Positions 27,176-36,046 of a stretch of DNA of 64,000 nt are shown here, piece after piece. The notes beneath the pieces were generated by a model. The model was not told the origin of the DNA. It searched no databases and saw nothing but the letters and a program-made list of their open reading frames with translations. The stretch covers positions 1-64,000 of the forward strand of contig JAEINL010000009.1 in assembly GCA_016342655.1 (NCBI GenBank), written 5' to 3'. The position numbers and the translations under genes are program-made. The DNA comes from Sphaerochaeta sp. (GTDB lineage Bacteria; Spirochaetota; Spirochaetia; Sphaerochaetales; Sphaerochaetaceae). Positions within the stretch are counted from its first letter, which is position 1. Each line of letters begins with the position of its first letter.

Positions 27176-28435
27176 ATGAAAACAACGAAAAAGGTTCTTT
27201 CACTCGCGCTTGTTCTAGTTCTCGCGATATTTCCCATTTTCGCTGCCGGTACTCAAGAGGCTGCTAAAACGGGAGTGACCTTGAAGCTTGAGCAGTTCTC
27301 CGGTTCCGATGCAACGCTTTCGGGAAAAGCCCTCAAGGGTATGATCGCTGAGTTTGAGAAACAGAATCCGACGATTAAGGTCGAATTGCAGACAATTGGG
27401 TATGATGATTATTTCACCCAGCTTCAGAGTAAGGTCGTCGGTGGGAATGCCGCAGATGTATTCGAACTCAATTATGAGAATTTCGTTGCATATGCCAGCG
27501 AAGGTGCCCTATCGGATATTACCTCATTACTGGGAGATACTTCTGGCTTCAACAAAACTGCATTCAATGCTTTCAACTACCAAGGTGTCCAATATGGAGT
27601 ACCCAATTCCTTCTCCAATGTAGTTTTGTTTTATAACAAGGCTCTTTTTGACAAAGCAGGGATTGCCTACCCGACAGATTCCTGGACTTGGAAGAATATC
27701 GAGGTTGCCTCGAAAAAAATCATGAAGCTGGGCGACAATATCTGGGGTTTCTACAGACCTTTCTCCTTCCATGAGTTCTACAAGGGTGCTGCCCAAAATG
27801 GTGGGTCCTTGATGAGCTCTGATAGAAAAGCCTTTACTGTAAATAAAGCTGAGAATATCGAGGCCGCTTCCCACATGATCGGCTGGCAGAATGATTCAAA
27901 GATCATGCCCACCGATGCTGATATGGCAGGAATGGGCAATTGGGACCTTTTCAAGAGTGGTCGGCTTGGTATGGTCGTAACCGGTATCTGGGCTTTTGCA
28001 GATTTTACCGCCAACTGTCCGTTTGAGTGGGACATTGCCATTGAACCAGGGAATGTTCAGAAGGCAACACACTTCTTCTCAAATTCCTATGTCGTAAGTG
28101 CCACAAGTAAGTATCCAGCAGAGTCAGCAAAGCTTGCAGTCTTCCTTGCAGGAAGCAAGGAAGCAACAAAGCTGAGAGTTGAAGCTTCTTGGGAACTTCC
28201 TCCTGTAACGTATCCTGAGATTATTGAGAGCTATCTTTCGATTACTCCTCCACAAAATCGTAAGGCTGTGTTTGCCTCTCTTGATTATCTTGTAACACCT
28301 CCTGTAAGTATTCAGCAAGCTGAGATGACGGCGATTATTCAAAGCCATCTGGAAATGATCCTTTCTGGAAAACAGAGCGCTAAAGTAGCCCTTGATGCCT
28401 GTCAGAAAGAGCTTGAAGCAAAGATTTCTCTCTGA
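27176..28435 (+). CDS. Sugar ABC transporter substrate-binding protein, MalE type
   Basis: A 419-residue extracytoplasmic binding protein of the SBP_bac_1 class. The N-terminal signal peptide is MKTTKKVLSLALVLVLAIFP with probable cleavage near FAAG; the mature protein begins close to GTQEA, a style frequent in spirochaetes. AGGAGG lies 9 bases before ATG 27176; an in-frame GTG at 27173 is an alternative. It delivers an alpha-glucoside to the two permeases just downstream. The ATPase is not encoded here and is probably a shared MsmK-type protein elsewhere. Confidence 0.85.
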   Translation: MKTTKKVLSLALVLVLAIFPIFAAGTQEAAKTGVTLKLEQFSGSDATLSGKALKGMIAEFEKQNPTIKVELQTIGYDDYFTQLQSKVVGGNAADVFELNYENFVAYASEGALSDITSLLGDTSGFNKTAFNAFNYQGVQYGVPNSFSNVVLFYNKALFDKAGIAYPTDSWTWKNIEVASKKIMKLGDNIWGFYRPFSFHEFYKGAAQNGGSLMSSDRKAFTVNKAENIEAASHMIGWQNDSKIMPTDADMAGMGNWDLFKSGRLGMVVTGIWAFADFTANCPFEWDIAIEPGNVQKATHFFSNSYVVSATSKYPAESAKLAVFLAGSKEATKLRVEASWELPPVTYPEIIESYLSITPPQNRKAVFASLDYLVTPPVSIQQAEMTAIIQSHLEMILSGKQSAKVALDACQKELEAKISL

Positions 28436-28448
28436 TTTCTCTATGCAT

Positions 28449-28473
28449 GGCATGGTCGACTAACGACCATGCC
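28449..28473 (+). promoter_or_regulatory. Intercistronic hairpin between binding protein and permease genes
   Basis: Perfect 10-bp arms GGCATGGTCG/CGACCATGCC with a 5-base loop. Such structures often stabilise the binding-protein mRNA or attenuate read-through, giving more receptor than permease. Confidence 0.6.
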
Positions 28474-28486
28474 TTTGGAGGTTCCT

Positions 28487-29413
28487 ATGAGTATTCAGGG
28501 TAGGAAGGGTATCCGCGTTGCTCTGCCCTTTCTTCTTCCGAGCCTACTCGGTGCAGCTCTTTTTGCTATACTTCCCATCATTATATCATTGCTGTTGAGT
28601 ACTACCAGCTGGACAGGGATGTCCAAGGTAACGCTAACTGATGGTTTCTTGAGGTTTGTTGCAGAGCAATCGGTAGGTTTGGACAATTTCGCAGTAATTT
28701 TGTCGGATCATGAGTTTTGGAGAGCCTTGTCACATAATCTCTACTTTATAGTACTCTATTTGCCTTTGATCCTTCTCTTTTCCATGACCTGTGCACTTAT
28801 CATCAACACACACAGACGAGGTGCAGGACTCTATAGGGTTGTGTATTATCTTCCTGTACTCACCAGCTGGGTTGCCGGTTCATTGATCTGGAAATGGCTT
28901 TTAAGTCCCGTGTATGGTCCGATCAACAATTTTTTAGCCTTCTTTGGGATAGAGGGCCCTCTTTGGCTGCAAAGCGAGCTTTGGGCAATGCCCTCCATCG
29001 TGATCGCTTCAATTTGGAAGGACATGGGTTTCTATGCCATGGTCATTCTAGGTGGACTTAAAAGTATAAACACTGAGTATTATGAGGCTGCCCGAATAGA
29101 TGGGGCTTCTCCTCTGCAAATGTTTCGTAGGATTACCTTGCCGTTGCTCTCCTCCGTCTTGTTCTATGTCACCATGCTCTCCATGATCAACGCATTCCAA
29201 CTATTTCCCCAGGTGATGGTTATGACAAAAGAAGGGAATGCAGGGCCTAATGGGGCGACAATGGTAATGGTGGAACGAATTTATAAGTATGCCTTTCGCT
29301 ATGGCAAGATGGGCTATGCCGCATCATATTCATGGATTCTCTTTGTGATAATAATGGCTTTTACCTATATCCAGAAACGAGGTGAGAAGAGGTGGGTTAG
29401 CTATGATGTATAA
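28487..29413 (+). CDS. Sugar ABC transporter permease, MalF type
   Basis: A 308-residue membrane protein with about six helices. The cytoplasmic EAA loop reads YYEAARIDGASPLQMFRRIT near residue 203, where the coupling ATPase docks. GGAGG precedes ATG 28487. It overlaps the next permease gene by 11 bp. Confidence 0.87.
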   Translation: MSIQGRKGIRVALPFLLPSLLGAALFAILPIIISLLLSTTSWTGMSKVTLTDGFLRFVAEQSVGLDNFAVILSDHEFWRALSHNLYFIVLYLPLILLFSMTCALIINTHRRGAGLYRVVYYLPVLTSWVAGSLIWKWLLSPVYGPINNFLAFFGIEGPLWLQSELWAMPSIVIASIWKDMGFYAMVILGGLKSINTEYYEAARIDGASPLQMFRRITLPLLSSVLFYVTMLSMINAFQLFPQVMVMTKEGNAGPNGATMVMVERIYKYAFRYGKMGYAASYSWILFVIIMAFTYIQKRGEKRWVSYDV

Positions 29414-30230
29414 GAAATCCCTTGTAACGGTTCTCTATCATGTGTTGGCCATCCTGTTGGGCGTCATAGCTATCGTTCCCTTCCTTTGGATGATCTCCAC
29501 ATCATTGAAGAGCAGTGGTGCCTTGCTGGTCATCCCTATTGAATGGATTCCAAAGGAACCAACCCTATCGGCATATAAGAAACTTTTCGCTTTAACGGGA
29601 ATCGTCCGTTCCATTGGCAATTCACTCGTGGTTTCATTCGGTGCTGTTTCTGTAGCGTTGTTGTGCTCCTCCATGGCGGCTTTTGCCTTCTCTAAGATCC
29701 ATTTCAAAGGTAGTGGTTTCTTATTCATGATTTTCATTGCGTCCATGATGCTTCCTAGTCATGTCATTTTCATTCCCTTGTACTTGATCATGAATGATTT
29801 GCATTTGGTGGACACCTTGTTTGCCTTGATCCTTCCCTACTCCTTCAAGGCCTTTGCCGTTTTCATGCTGCGTCAACAGATGATGGGCATCCCTGATGCC
29901 TATCTGGATGCTGCTGCAATTGATGGTGCATCTCTCTTCAGATCCTTTTTTACGATTTTTCTGCCTCTTTGCAAGACGGCCTTAGCGACCTTGGCTATCA
30001 TCATTGCAATGGATGCCTGGAATGACTACCTCATGCCCCTTGTCCTTATGACAAGTACAAAGAATTATACGCTTCCCATTATTCTCAATGCACTTTCGGG
30101 GCAGTTCAAAACTTCATATGATCTTCTGATGGCAGGATCGTTGATTTCTGTCATCCCGCTCTTGATCATCTATATCACGGCTCAGCGATACTTCGCCAGT
30201 GGCTTCCAAGTGGGAGGGGTAAAAGGATGA
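29403..30230 (+). CDS. Sugar ABC transporter permease, MalG type
   Basis: A 275-residue membrane protein. Its EAA-type loop is AYLDAAAIDGASLFRSFFTI near residue 166, and the C-terminus ends in YFASGFQVGGVKG, typical of MalG-like permeases. The start overlaps the previous gene and the stop overlaps the GH31 gene by 4 bp, so translation is coupled. It pairs with the upstream MalF-like protein. Confidence 0.87.
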   Translation: MMYKKSLVTVLYHVLAILLGVIAIVPFLWMISTSLKSSGALLVIPIEWIPKEPTLSAYKKLFALTGIVRSIGNSLVVSFGAVSVALLCSSMAAFAFSKIHFKGSGFLFMIFIASMMLPSHVIFIPLYLIMNDLHLVDTLFALILPYSFKAFAVFMLRQQMMGIPDAYLDAAAIDGASLFRSFFTIFLPLCKTALATLAIIIAMDAWNDYLMPLVLMTSTKNYTLPIILNALSGQFKTSYDLLMAGSLISVIPLLIIYITAQRYFASGFQVGGVKG

Positions 30231-31960
30231 AAACGGTATATTTACAGGGATGCGAATCCTCAATTTTCGTAGTGGACGAGGGGACGAGTCATTTCACCTT
30301 TCGCTTCAAAGGGAACCATCTTTGGGGCGCTGGTGAGCACTTTGACAGAGTTGAGTTCCTTTCACACAGAAGAAAAAATGAGGTGAAGGAGGTTTTTACC
30401 AAACAGGGTGAAGACTCCTATCTTCCTCTTCCCCTTGTGCTTTCCGATGGGATTGCTTTCTTGGTGGATAGTGATAGGGTATTCGATATGGACTCATATC
30501 TGGCAGGTGATGATGTGGTTGTCCATATCACTGGTCAGTTTGGTCCCGAAGATACTATCCTTTTCGCTGAAGGGACTCCTAAAGAGACCCTTTTGCAGTT
30601 GCTTATGCATCTGGGGGGTGTTCAGACTCCTCCTGATTGGGTCTTCGGAGAATGGGCTAGTGCCAATCGTTGGCGTTCCCAAGCGGATGTGGAGAAGGCG
30701 ATGGAACAGGCTGAAATCCATGGGTTTCCGATCTCTGTAGTGGTCGTGGAAGCTTGGAGTGATGAATCAACGTTCTATACGTTCAATGAGGAGGAAGGCC
30801 TGTGGCCTGATGTGCAAGCTTTGCTTACAAAGATGGAACAGAAGGGCATGCATCTGGTTCTCTGGCAGTGCCCTGTGTTCAAAGCGTTGGAGGAGGGTAG
30901 GGTCGATGAACGTCACCAGAGGGACCTTTCCTATATTCAAGAACATAAACTTGCAGTTTTGAATCCCGATGGAACGCCTTATAGGATTCCCAAAGGACAT
31001 TGGTTTGCTGGGTCAATGGTTCCTGACTTCACAAATGAGGAGACGAAAGCATGGTGGTTTGACAAGCGCGCCTACTTGCTTGACCTCGGGATTTCCGGAT
31101 TCAAGACCGACGGAGGAGAATGCATTCTCAGCGATGAGGTATGCTTTCATGATGGTTCTACAGGCAAAAAAATGCGAAACGGCTATGCTCAGAAGTATGT
31201 TGAAGCCTATTGTGACTACCTTGGACCAGAGCGGATTACGTTTTCCAGGGCAGGCTACCTTGGATCCAACCGCTCCAATTTGTATTGGGCGGGGGATCAG
31301 GTCTCTGAGTGGTCAGAATTACGAGCTGTCTTGAATGCTGGACTCTCTGCATCCATTTCCGGAGTCTTTTGGTGGGGGTTCGATATTGCTGGATTTGCTG
31401 GGCCTCTTCCTTCTCTGGAACTGTATCTGAGAAGTTATGAACTTGCTTCCTTGGTGCCTTTGATGCAGTGGCATTCTGAACCAGTAGGGGGGCAGTTCTC
31501 TGAGGTTATGAGGGGAGAGGATGCGCTCAACGACAGGAGCCCTTGGGTCATGGCAGCGAAGAAGGGGCAGGATATCCTGACCATATCCAAGCGCTACAGC
31601 AGGATGAGAAAGGACCTGAATTGGTATTTGCTACGTGAAGCCTCTTTTTCACAAACGCATTTGCAAGCATTGATGAGGCCTTTGTTCTATGAGTATGACA
31701 CACGATATTCCTCTGTCTATGACGAATTCCTTTTGGGTAGGTCCTTGTTGGTGGCTCCTATGCTCGAAGAAGGAGAGACAACGCGAACGGTGATACTTCC
31801 AGAAGGTGTTTGGTATGAGGTGTTTTCACAAATCCAGCGTACCGGTCCGTGTAGCATAGCATGTGAGTATCCTCTCGATAGGATAGGTATTTTCATCAAC
31901 ACAGCAGAGCCGGAGTTTGAACGATTGAAGGCTGTGTTTACTTGTTTGCTTTTTGTGTAG
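30227..31960 (+). CDS. GH31 family alpha-glycosidase
   Basis: A 577-residue glycoside hydrolase family 31 enzyme. The catalytic nucleophile aspartate is in GISGFKTDGGE near residue 294, and the acid/base aspartate in LYWAGDQVSEW near residue 355, with GVFWWGFDIAGFAG following. GH31 includes alpha-glucosidases, alpha-xylosidases and sulfoquinovosidases. No signal peptide is visible. It begins with ATGA overlapping the permease stop, closing the operon. Hydrolysis of imported alpha-glucosides is the simplest inference. Confidence 0.85.
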   Translation: MKTVYLQGCESSIFVVDEGTSHFTFRFKGNHLWGAGEHFDRVEFLSHRRKNEVKEVFTKQGEDSYLPLPLVLSDGIAFLVDSDRVFDMDSYLAGDDVVVHITGQFGPEDTILFAEGTPKETLLQLLMHLGGVQTPPDWVFGEWASANRWRSQADVEKAMEQAEIHGFPISVVVVEAWSDESTFYTFNEEEGLWPDVQALLTKMEQKGMHLVLWQCPVFKALEEGRVDERHQRDLSYIQEHKLAVLNPDGTPYRIPKGHWFAGSMVPDFTNEETKAWWFDKRAYLLDLGISGFKTDGGECILSDEVCFHDGSTGKKMRNGYAQKYVEAYCDYLGPERITFSRAGYLGSNRSNLYWAGDQVSEWSELRAVLNAGLSASISGVFWWGFDIAGFAGPLPSLELYLRSYELASLVPLMQWHSEPVGGQFSEVMRGEDALNDRSPWVMAAKKGQDILTISKRYSRMRKDLNWYLLREASFSQTHLQALMRPLFYEYDTRYSSVYDEFLLGRSLLVAPMLEEGETTRTVILPEGVWYEVFSQIQRTGPCSIACEYPLDRIGIFINTAEPEFERLKAVFTCLLFV

Positions 31961-32040
31961 TGTCTAAACAAAGCAAACAAGCAGCAATCGGGTTGGTTAG
32001 CCCCTTGGGTGTATTTTCTTCCCAGAGGTAGTATTCCAAA

Positions 32041-32193
32041 ATAGAATTTGAATCCTTTGAGAAAGAAGTAGAAACAGCTTTGACCAATGCAAAAAACTAT
32101 GCCTGTGAATTAGGTGATCTGAAGTCATTGCCAGGCTCAAACCTTCCCGAATTGATAGAAGAACTGCTACAACGGATGTCTGCGCCCTGTTGA
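32041..32193 (+). pseudogene. C-terminal fragment X1 of an unrecognised protein
   Basis: An open frame without a start runs to TGA 32191-32193 and ends LPGSNLPELIEELLQRMSAP. The same ending recurs at about 35975-36043 (LPGSNLPDLIGELLQGMSE) and as a short piece at about 34150-34186. These look like remnants of one ancestral gene that sat beside the helicase. The family is not recognised. Upstream, 31961-32040 shows nothing. Confidence 0.45.
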
Positions 32194-32205
32194 TCAACAG
32201 GGCGC
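32182..32205 (+). terminator. Perfect 24-bp palindrome after fragment X1
   Basis: The arms are GCGCCCTGTTGA and TCAACAGGGCGC, directly overlapping the stop codon. The stem is GC-rich but lacks a T-run, so a terminator role is tentative. Confidence 0.4.
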
Positions 32206-32213
32206 CTACCACA

Positions 32214-32558
32214 CAAGACAGAAAAACCTCCCTAAGGAGGTTTATGAAACTATATAGAAGACTTGTAAGAAAGTCGGCCTTGAACGAAAAAGAGCTAGTG
32301 CCCTTATCCCCAGGTATGTGCTCTGGATGGAAGCCTTGTACCCACAGATGCGGGAGGAACGACAGAGTCTATTCCTGTATCCCGATCCAGTACAAGGGTC
32401 CTGTCTTTCAGAACCATTCCCAAACAAACCCTTGGAAGGAAGAGGCCTCTCAATGCAAGCGTTCCTTCCGCTCTTTGGTCTGTTGCGTTAAGTTAACCCC
32501 AAATACATGAAGAAAGTATGAAAGAGGTATGAAATAAGTATGAATTGTTGCTGACCAT
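32214..32558 (+). repeat. Repeat R2, copy B
   Basis: It carries the same leading hairpin and the 77-codon frame (32258-32491) as copy A, with the same length and end LFGLLR. Synonymous changes such as CTTATCCCCAGG for CTCATTCCTAGG are visible. It is joined at its right end directly to a truncated PalE copy. Confidence 0.7.
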
Positions 32559-32670
32559 TACCGAGCGAGTGCCGGGAAAGCAAGGTGAGATACGTGAGCC
32601 CCTTGGGGCGGAAAAGGAGGCAACGCCTCCTCTTTCCAGGGCTTGCCCTGGGGTATTGATACCTTTCATT
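32555..32670 (+). repeat. PalE element, copy 1, 5'-truncated
   Basis: This copy starts at CCATTACCGAG and has lost the left end, so no target site can be read there. It keeps the inner stems and the right end ACCTTTCATT. Its middle stem is a mixed GAGCCCC/GGGGCGG form. Confidence 0.8.
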
Positions 32671-32828
32671 GGCATCGATGAACATAAAATGGGTATGGGT
32701 ATCATACATGAGAGGAATACGGTTTAATATCGAAAATACCGAGTAAAAGAATAAATTTCTTGTAAATAATACGATAAGTGTATATATTAATATATAGGTA
32801 TACGAAAATATCGAAAGTGAGGCATACT

Positions 32829-34160
32829 ATGCTTGTACAATTTATTGTTGATAACTATCTTTCATTTGGTACGAGACAAGAGTTTAGCATGTTCTCTGGG
32901 AAAAGCAGGGCATACCAAGAACGAGTAAAAACTGTGAACAATAAGGGGATTCTCAAATTCGCAGCTCTCTTTGGGACTAATGCTTCAGGGAAATCAAATT
33001 TCATCAAAGCTATGTCCTTTATGGATCAGGCAGTTGAAGAGGGGCGTGTCCCTTTAGGAAATGGAAACAAGTACTGTCGTACTCAAGCGAATAACCGAGA
33101 ACGAGCTAGTTACTTTGAAGTAATACTAATGGAACAAAATTCATTTTATAGTTATGGCTTTGAGGTTCTTCTTTCGAAAGGAAGCTTCACCTCCGAGTGG
33201 CTGATAAAGTTGGGATCTAATGGAGAAGAGTTTCCTATTTTTAGTCGGGATCTTGTTGCAAATAAGACGGTGATTGGAGAACAATTTACCCCCTCCTCTG
33301 AAAAAAGATTACAGATTTATGCTGATGATATGCAAGGTGATTCTTCTGCGTTGTTTTTGACTGGGATGAATACCAACAAAACCTCTTTGTATAAAGATTA
33401 TCCAGAATTTTCAGTCTTTCAGCTCGTCTTTCAATGGTTCTCAAAGAAGTTTGCAGCTAGTGAACCAAATGTCCCGGTTACTTCTGGATCAACCTTTCTT
33501 GTTGATCAGAAGCTTAAAGAGGTCTCAGCTCTACTACAAAGTTTTGATACTGATATTGTGGAGATAGTGAATGATATCTTAAAACAGGGTGAAATTTCTC
33601 CAGTGATCCAAAAGCAAATAGTTTTATTTGAAAATCGGGCCAACAAACTATTCCAAGAAGAGTCTCCACCAAAAAATCTCACTGTTTTGTTACGGGATAA
33701 GCACAATTTTGTGAGTATTTCCAAGGAAGCTGATAGTGATGCCTATGAGATAAAGAAAATTTTCTTCCGTCATGCAGATGGGCAAGAATTTTCTATTGAT
33801 GAAGAATCACAAGGTACAATTAGGATTATGGATTTGGCCGAAATCCTTCTTACTACTGAGAGCTGTGTGTTTGTTGTTGACGAACTTGACCGTTGTTTAC
33901 ATCCGCAAGTCACCTATGAGTTTGTGCGGAAATTCCTTGAACATGCAGTAGATTATGATATTCAATTGCTAGTTACCAGCCATGAATCAAGGTTATTGGA
34001 CTTTGATCTGCTCCGAAGAGATGAGATATGGTTTGTTGAAAAGCGCAAAGGCGAATCAAAGCTATACTCACTTGAAGAGTTCAATGAGCGCAATGATAGG
34101 AAGATTGATAGGGCATACTTGGATGGACGGTATGGTGGGGTGCCTGTTTTTACCAGGTAA
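32829..34160 (+). CDS. AAA15/AAA21-type ATPase, possible defence protein
   Basis: A 443-residue protein of the ABC-like ATPase group seen in RloA/OLD-related defence genes. Walker A is LFGTNASGKSNF near residue 48. The C-terminal part has CVFVVDELDRCLHPQV (Walker B) and LVTSHESRLLD (switch histidine). ATG 32829 has GTGAGG upstream and the conserved VQFIVDNYLSF start. No RloB-like partner follows; the gene is flanked on both sides by broken fragments and repeats, so it may be a solitary recent arrival. Confidence 0.75.
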   Translation: MLVQFIVDNYLSFGTRQEFSMFSGKSRAYQERVKTVNNKGILKFAALFGTNASGKSNFIKAMSFMDQAVEEGRVPLGNGNKYCRTQANNRERASYFEVILMEQNSFYSYGFEVLLSKGSFTSEWLIKLGSNGEEFPIFSRDLVANKTVIGEQFTPSSEKRLQIYADDMQGDSSALFLTGMNTNKTSLYKDYPEFSVFQLVFQWFSKKFAASEPNVPVTSGSTFLVDQKLKEVSALLQSFDTDIVEIVNDILKQGEISPVIQKQIVLFENRANKLFQEESPPKNLTVLLRDKHNFVSISKEADSDAYEIKKIFFRHADGQEFSIDEESQGTIRIMDLAEILLTTESCVFVVDELDRCLHPQVTYEFVRKFLEHAVDYDIQLLVTSHESRLLDFDLLRRDEIWFVEKRKGESKLYSLEEFNERNDRKIDRAYLDGRYGGVPVFTR

Positions 34161-34186
34161 AAGACCTGCTACAACGTATGTCTGAG

Positions 34187-34345
34187 TAGACTTGGTCTGG
34201 ACAGTGAAGACTGCCTATCCAGTCTCTTCTTCTCCCTTGCCACCTCTTTCATGCAGAGCCAGTAGTTGGTGTCATCCTTGTCTTTGGCTTGCTTTCAGTT
34301 GCCCTTTACTGTCCAGATTGCCCAACCCCTCTTGGAGATAGGGGG
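34187..34345 (-). pseudogene. Short relic of the SF2 helicase C-terminus
   Basis: The + strand sequence from 34187 nearly matches 36043-36130 (CTGGACAGTGAAG versus CTGGATAGTGAAG, then CTTCTTCTCCCTTGCCACCT), which is the end of the intact minus-strand helicase. It then diverges into CCCTTTACTGTCCAGATTG before the truncated PalE copy 2. It has no coding capacity of its own. Confidence 0.5.
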
Positions 34346-34349
34346 CAAA

Positions 34350-34405
34350 CGAGGCAGCGCCTCCTCTTTCCAGGGCTTGCCCTGGGGTATTGATACCTTT
34401 CATTG
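34350..34405 (+). repeat. PalE element, copy 2, right-end fragment
   Basis: Only the GGAGG/CCTCC-type stem (one arm mutated), the CCAGGG/CCCTGG stem and the right end ACCTTTCATT remain. It lies between helicase-relic DNA and R2 copy C. Confidence 0.75.
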
Positions 34406-34421
34406 GCAGTTTGCTTACCAC

Positions 34422-34659
34422 CCAAGACAGAAAAACCTCCCTAAGGAGGCAATATATATATAGAAGACTTGTAAGAAAGTCGGCCTTGAACAAAATCGGG
34501 CAACTCCAAATACATGAAGAAAGTATGAATGAGATATGAAATATGCATGAATTGTTGCTGTTCATAGGTTGCAAGTACTAATCCTCCCAATTACTTTCTA
34601 CTTTTTAGGTCAATTATTTTCTATTAATCCTCCCAATTATTTTCCACTTTTTGGGTCAG
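34422..34659 (+). repeat. Repeat R2, copy C, internally deleted
   Basis: The leading hairpin and the first part of the frame are present, but the coding middle is lost. The right part holds two direct repeats of CTCCCAATTA(C/T)TTTC-ACTTTT-GGTCA, at about 34580-34608 and 34629-34659. These resemble the repeated end-binding sites of IS21-like elements, which is only a suggestion. Confidence 0.65.
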
Positions 34660-34700
34660 TTTTAGTTGTTTGATACGAATAAATGGTTTAGAATACCTAT

Positions 34701-35972
34701 ATGATAAAGACCCCCAAAGAGTACTTGCCTAGGTTGATTGACCTCTATATATACGATGTCCTTCACATGAGAGGGGCCGTTCTCATTGAAGGTATCAAGT
34801 GGTCTGGGAAGACCACATCTGCTAAAAGACATGCCAAAAGTCTGATTGATCTGTCAGTTAATTCTGAGAAAGAAAGGGCGGAGTTTTTAGTACGAGAGAA
34901 TCCTGACCGACTCTTTACTGGAGATACCCCAATTCTTATAGACGAATGGCAGAAGGTCCCTTTGCTTTGGGACTCGATAAGAAATCAAGTGGATAAGCGT
35001 ACTGGCTTTGGACAATTTATTCTTACAGGCTCCACCTCACAGACAAAAGCTGCAGAAACGCTTCGTTCACACTCCGGAACTGGTCGAATTGGAAGGATTC
35101 ATATGCATACGATGAGTTTGTGGGAGTCTGGAGATTCGACCGGTGAAGTGTCACTTGACACTCTATGGAAGGGAGTGAAAAAAGTGTATGGAGAAAGTAA
35201 GCATACTGTATCTGACATAGCTTTTCTTTGCTCTCGGGGAGGTTGGCCGGAAGCATTGAGAATGCGCAAGGATTTATCATTGAAGCAGGCATATCTGTAT
35301 ATTGATGAAATCTGTGTAAGTGACATCAGAAATGTTGATGGACATAGGCGATCTGCACAGAAGATGAGAAAGGTCTTACAGTCATATTCAAGATTTTCCG
35401 CCTCAGATGCCCCAAATACAGCAATAGAAAATGATGTATTTGATATTTCAAAAAATACCCTTGCTGACTATCTTAAAGTTCTTGAGGATCTTTTCATTAC
35501 CAATGAAACAGAGGCTTGGAATCCAAATTTCAGATCCGCTACAGCAATAAGACAGTCGAATACCAGATATATGGCAGATCCTTCAATTGCAACGGCTGCC
35601 CTGAAGATGGGACCGGAAGATTTATTGAACGACTTACAGACTTTTGGTTTGATCTTTGAGACCCTTTGTGTAAGAGACCTCAAGGTGTATGCACAGGCAC
35701 TTGATGCTGATATTCTCCATTATCGCGATGCGGCGGGCCTTGAATGTGATGCAGTATTCCATGGAAGAAACGGAAAATATGGATTAATTGAAGTCAAACT
35801 TGGGCAGAATCGTGTTGATGAAGGAGCTACAAATATTCTGACGCTGGCAGAGAAAATAGCAGCTTCAAATCAGAAGACTCCAGATTTTCTCATGGTTCTG
35901 ACAGGAACAGGATTTGCCCACCTTAGAGAAGATGGCGTGTATGTTGTACCGATTGGGTGTTTGAAGCCCTGA
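34701..35972 (+). CDS. AAA_14 + DUF4143 ATPase
   Basis: A 423-residue protein with the AAA_14 ATPase domain (Walker A EGIKWSGKTTSAKR near residue 30; Walker B TPILIDEWQKVPLLWD near 75) and a C-terminal DUF4143 domain with a restriction-endonuclease-like fold (AAGLECDAVFHGRNGKYGLI then EVKLGQ). Family members are common in accessory regions and have no settled function. It stands alone between R2 copy C and the helicase module. Confidence 0.82.
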   Translation: MIKTPKEYLPRLIDLYIYDVLHMRGAVLIEGIKWSGKTTSAKRHAKSLIDLSVNSEKERAEFLVRENPDRLFTGDTPILIDEWQKVPLLWDSIRNQVDKRTGFGQFILTGSTSQTKAAETLRSHSGTGRIGRIHMHTMSLWESGDSTGEVSLDTLWKGVKKVYGESKHTVSDIAFLCSRGGWPEALRMRKDLSLKQAYLYIDEICVSDIRNVDGHRRSAQKMRKVLQSYSRFSASDAPNTAIENDVFDISKNTLADYLKVLEDLFITNETEAWNPNFRSATAIRQSNTRYMADPSIATAALKMGPEDLLNDLQTFGLIFETLCVRDLKVYAQALDADILHYRDAAGLECDAVFHGRNGKYGLIEVKLGQNRVDEGATNILTLAEKIAASNQKTPDFLMVLTGTGFAHLREDGVYVVPIGCLKP

Positions 35973-35974
35973 TA

Positions 35975-36046
35975 CTGAAGTCCTTACCAGGTTCAAACCT
36001 TCCTGATTTGATAGGGGAACTGCTACAAGGGATGTCTGAATAATGT
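35975..36046 (+). pseudogene. C-terminal fragment X2, same family as X1
   Basis: After the DUF4143 gene stop, the sequence continues with LKSLPGSNLPDLIGELLQGMSE and a stop, matching fragment X1 at 32041-32193. It overlaps the 3' end of the convergent helicase gene. It supports an ancestral order of X then helicase. Confidence 0.4.

Noticed and set aside
34575-34659. IS21 element end
   Set aside because: The direct repeats are suggestive, but no IstA or IstB sequence is visible, so it is left as part of repeat R2.
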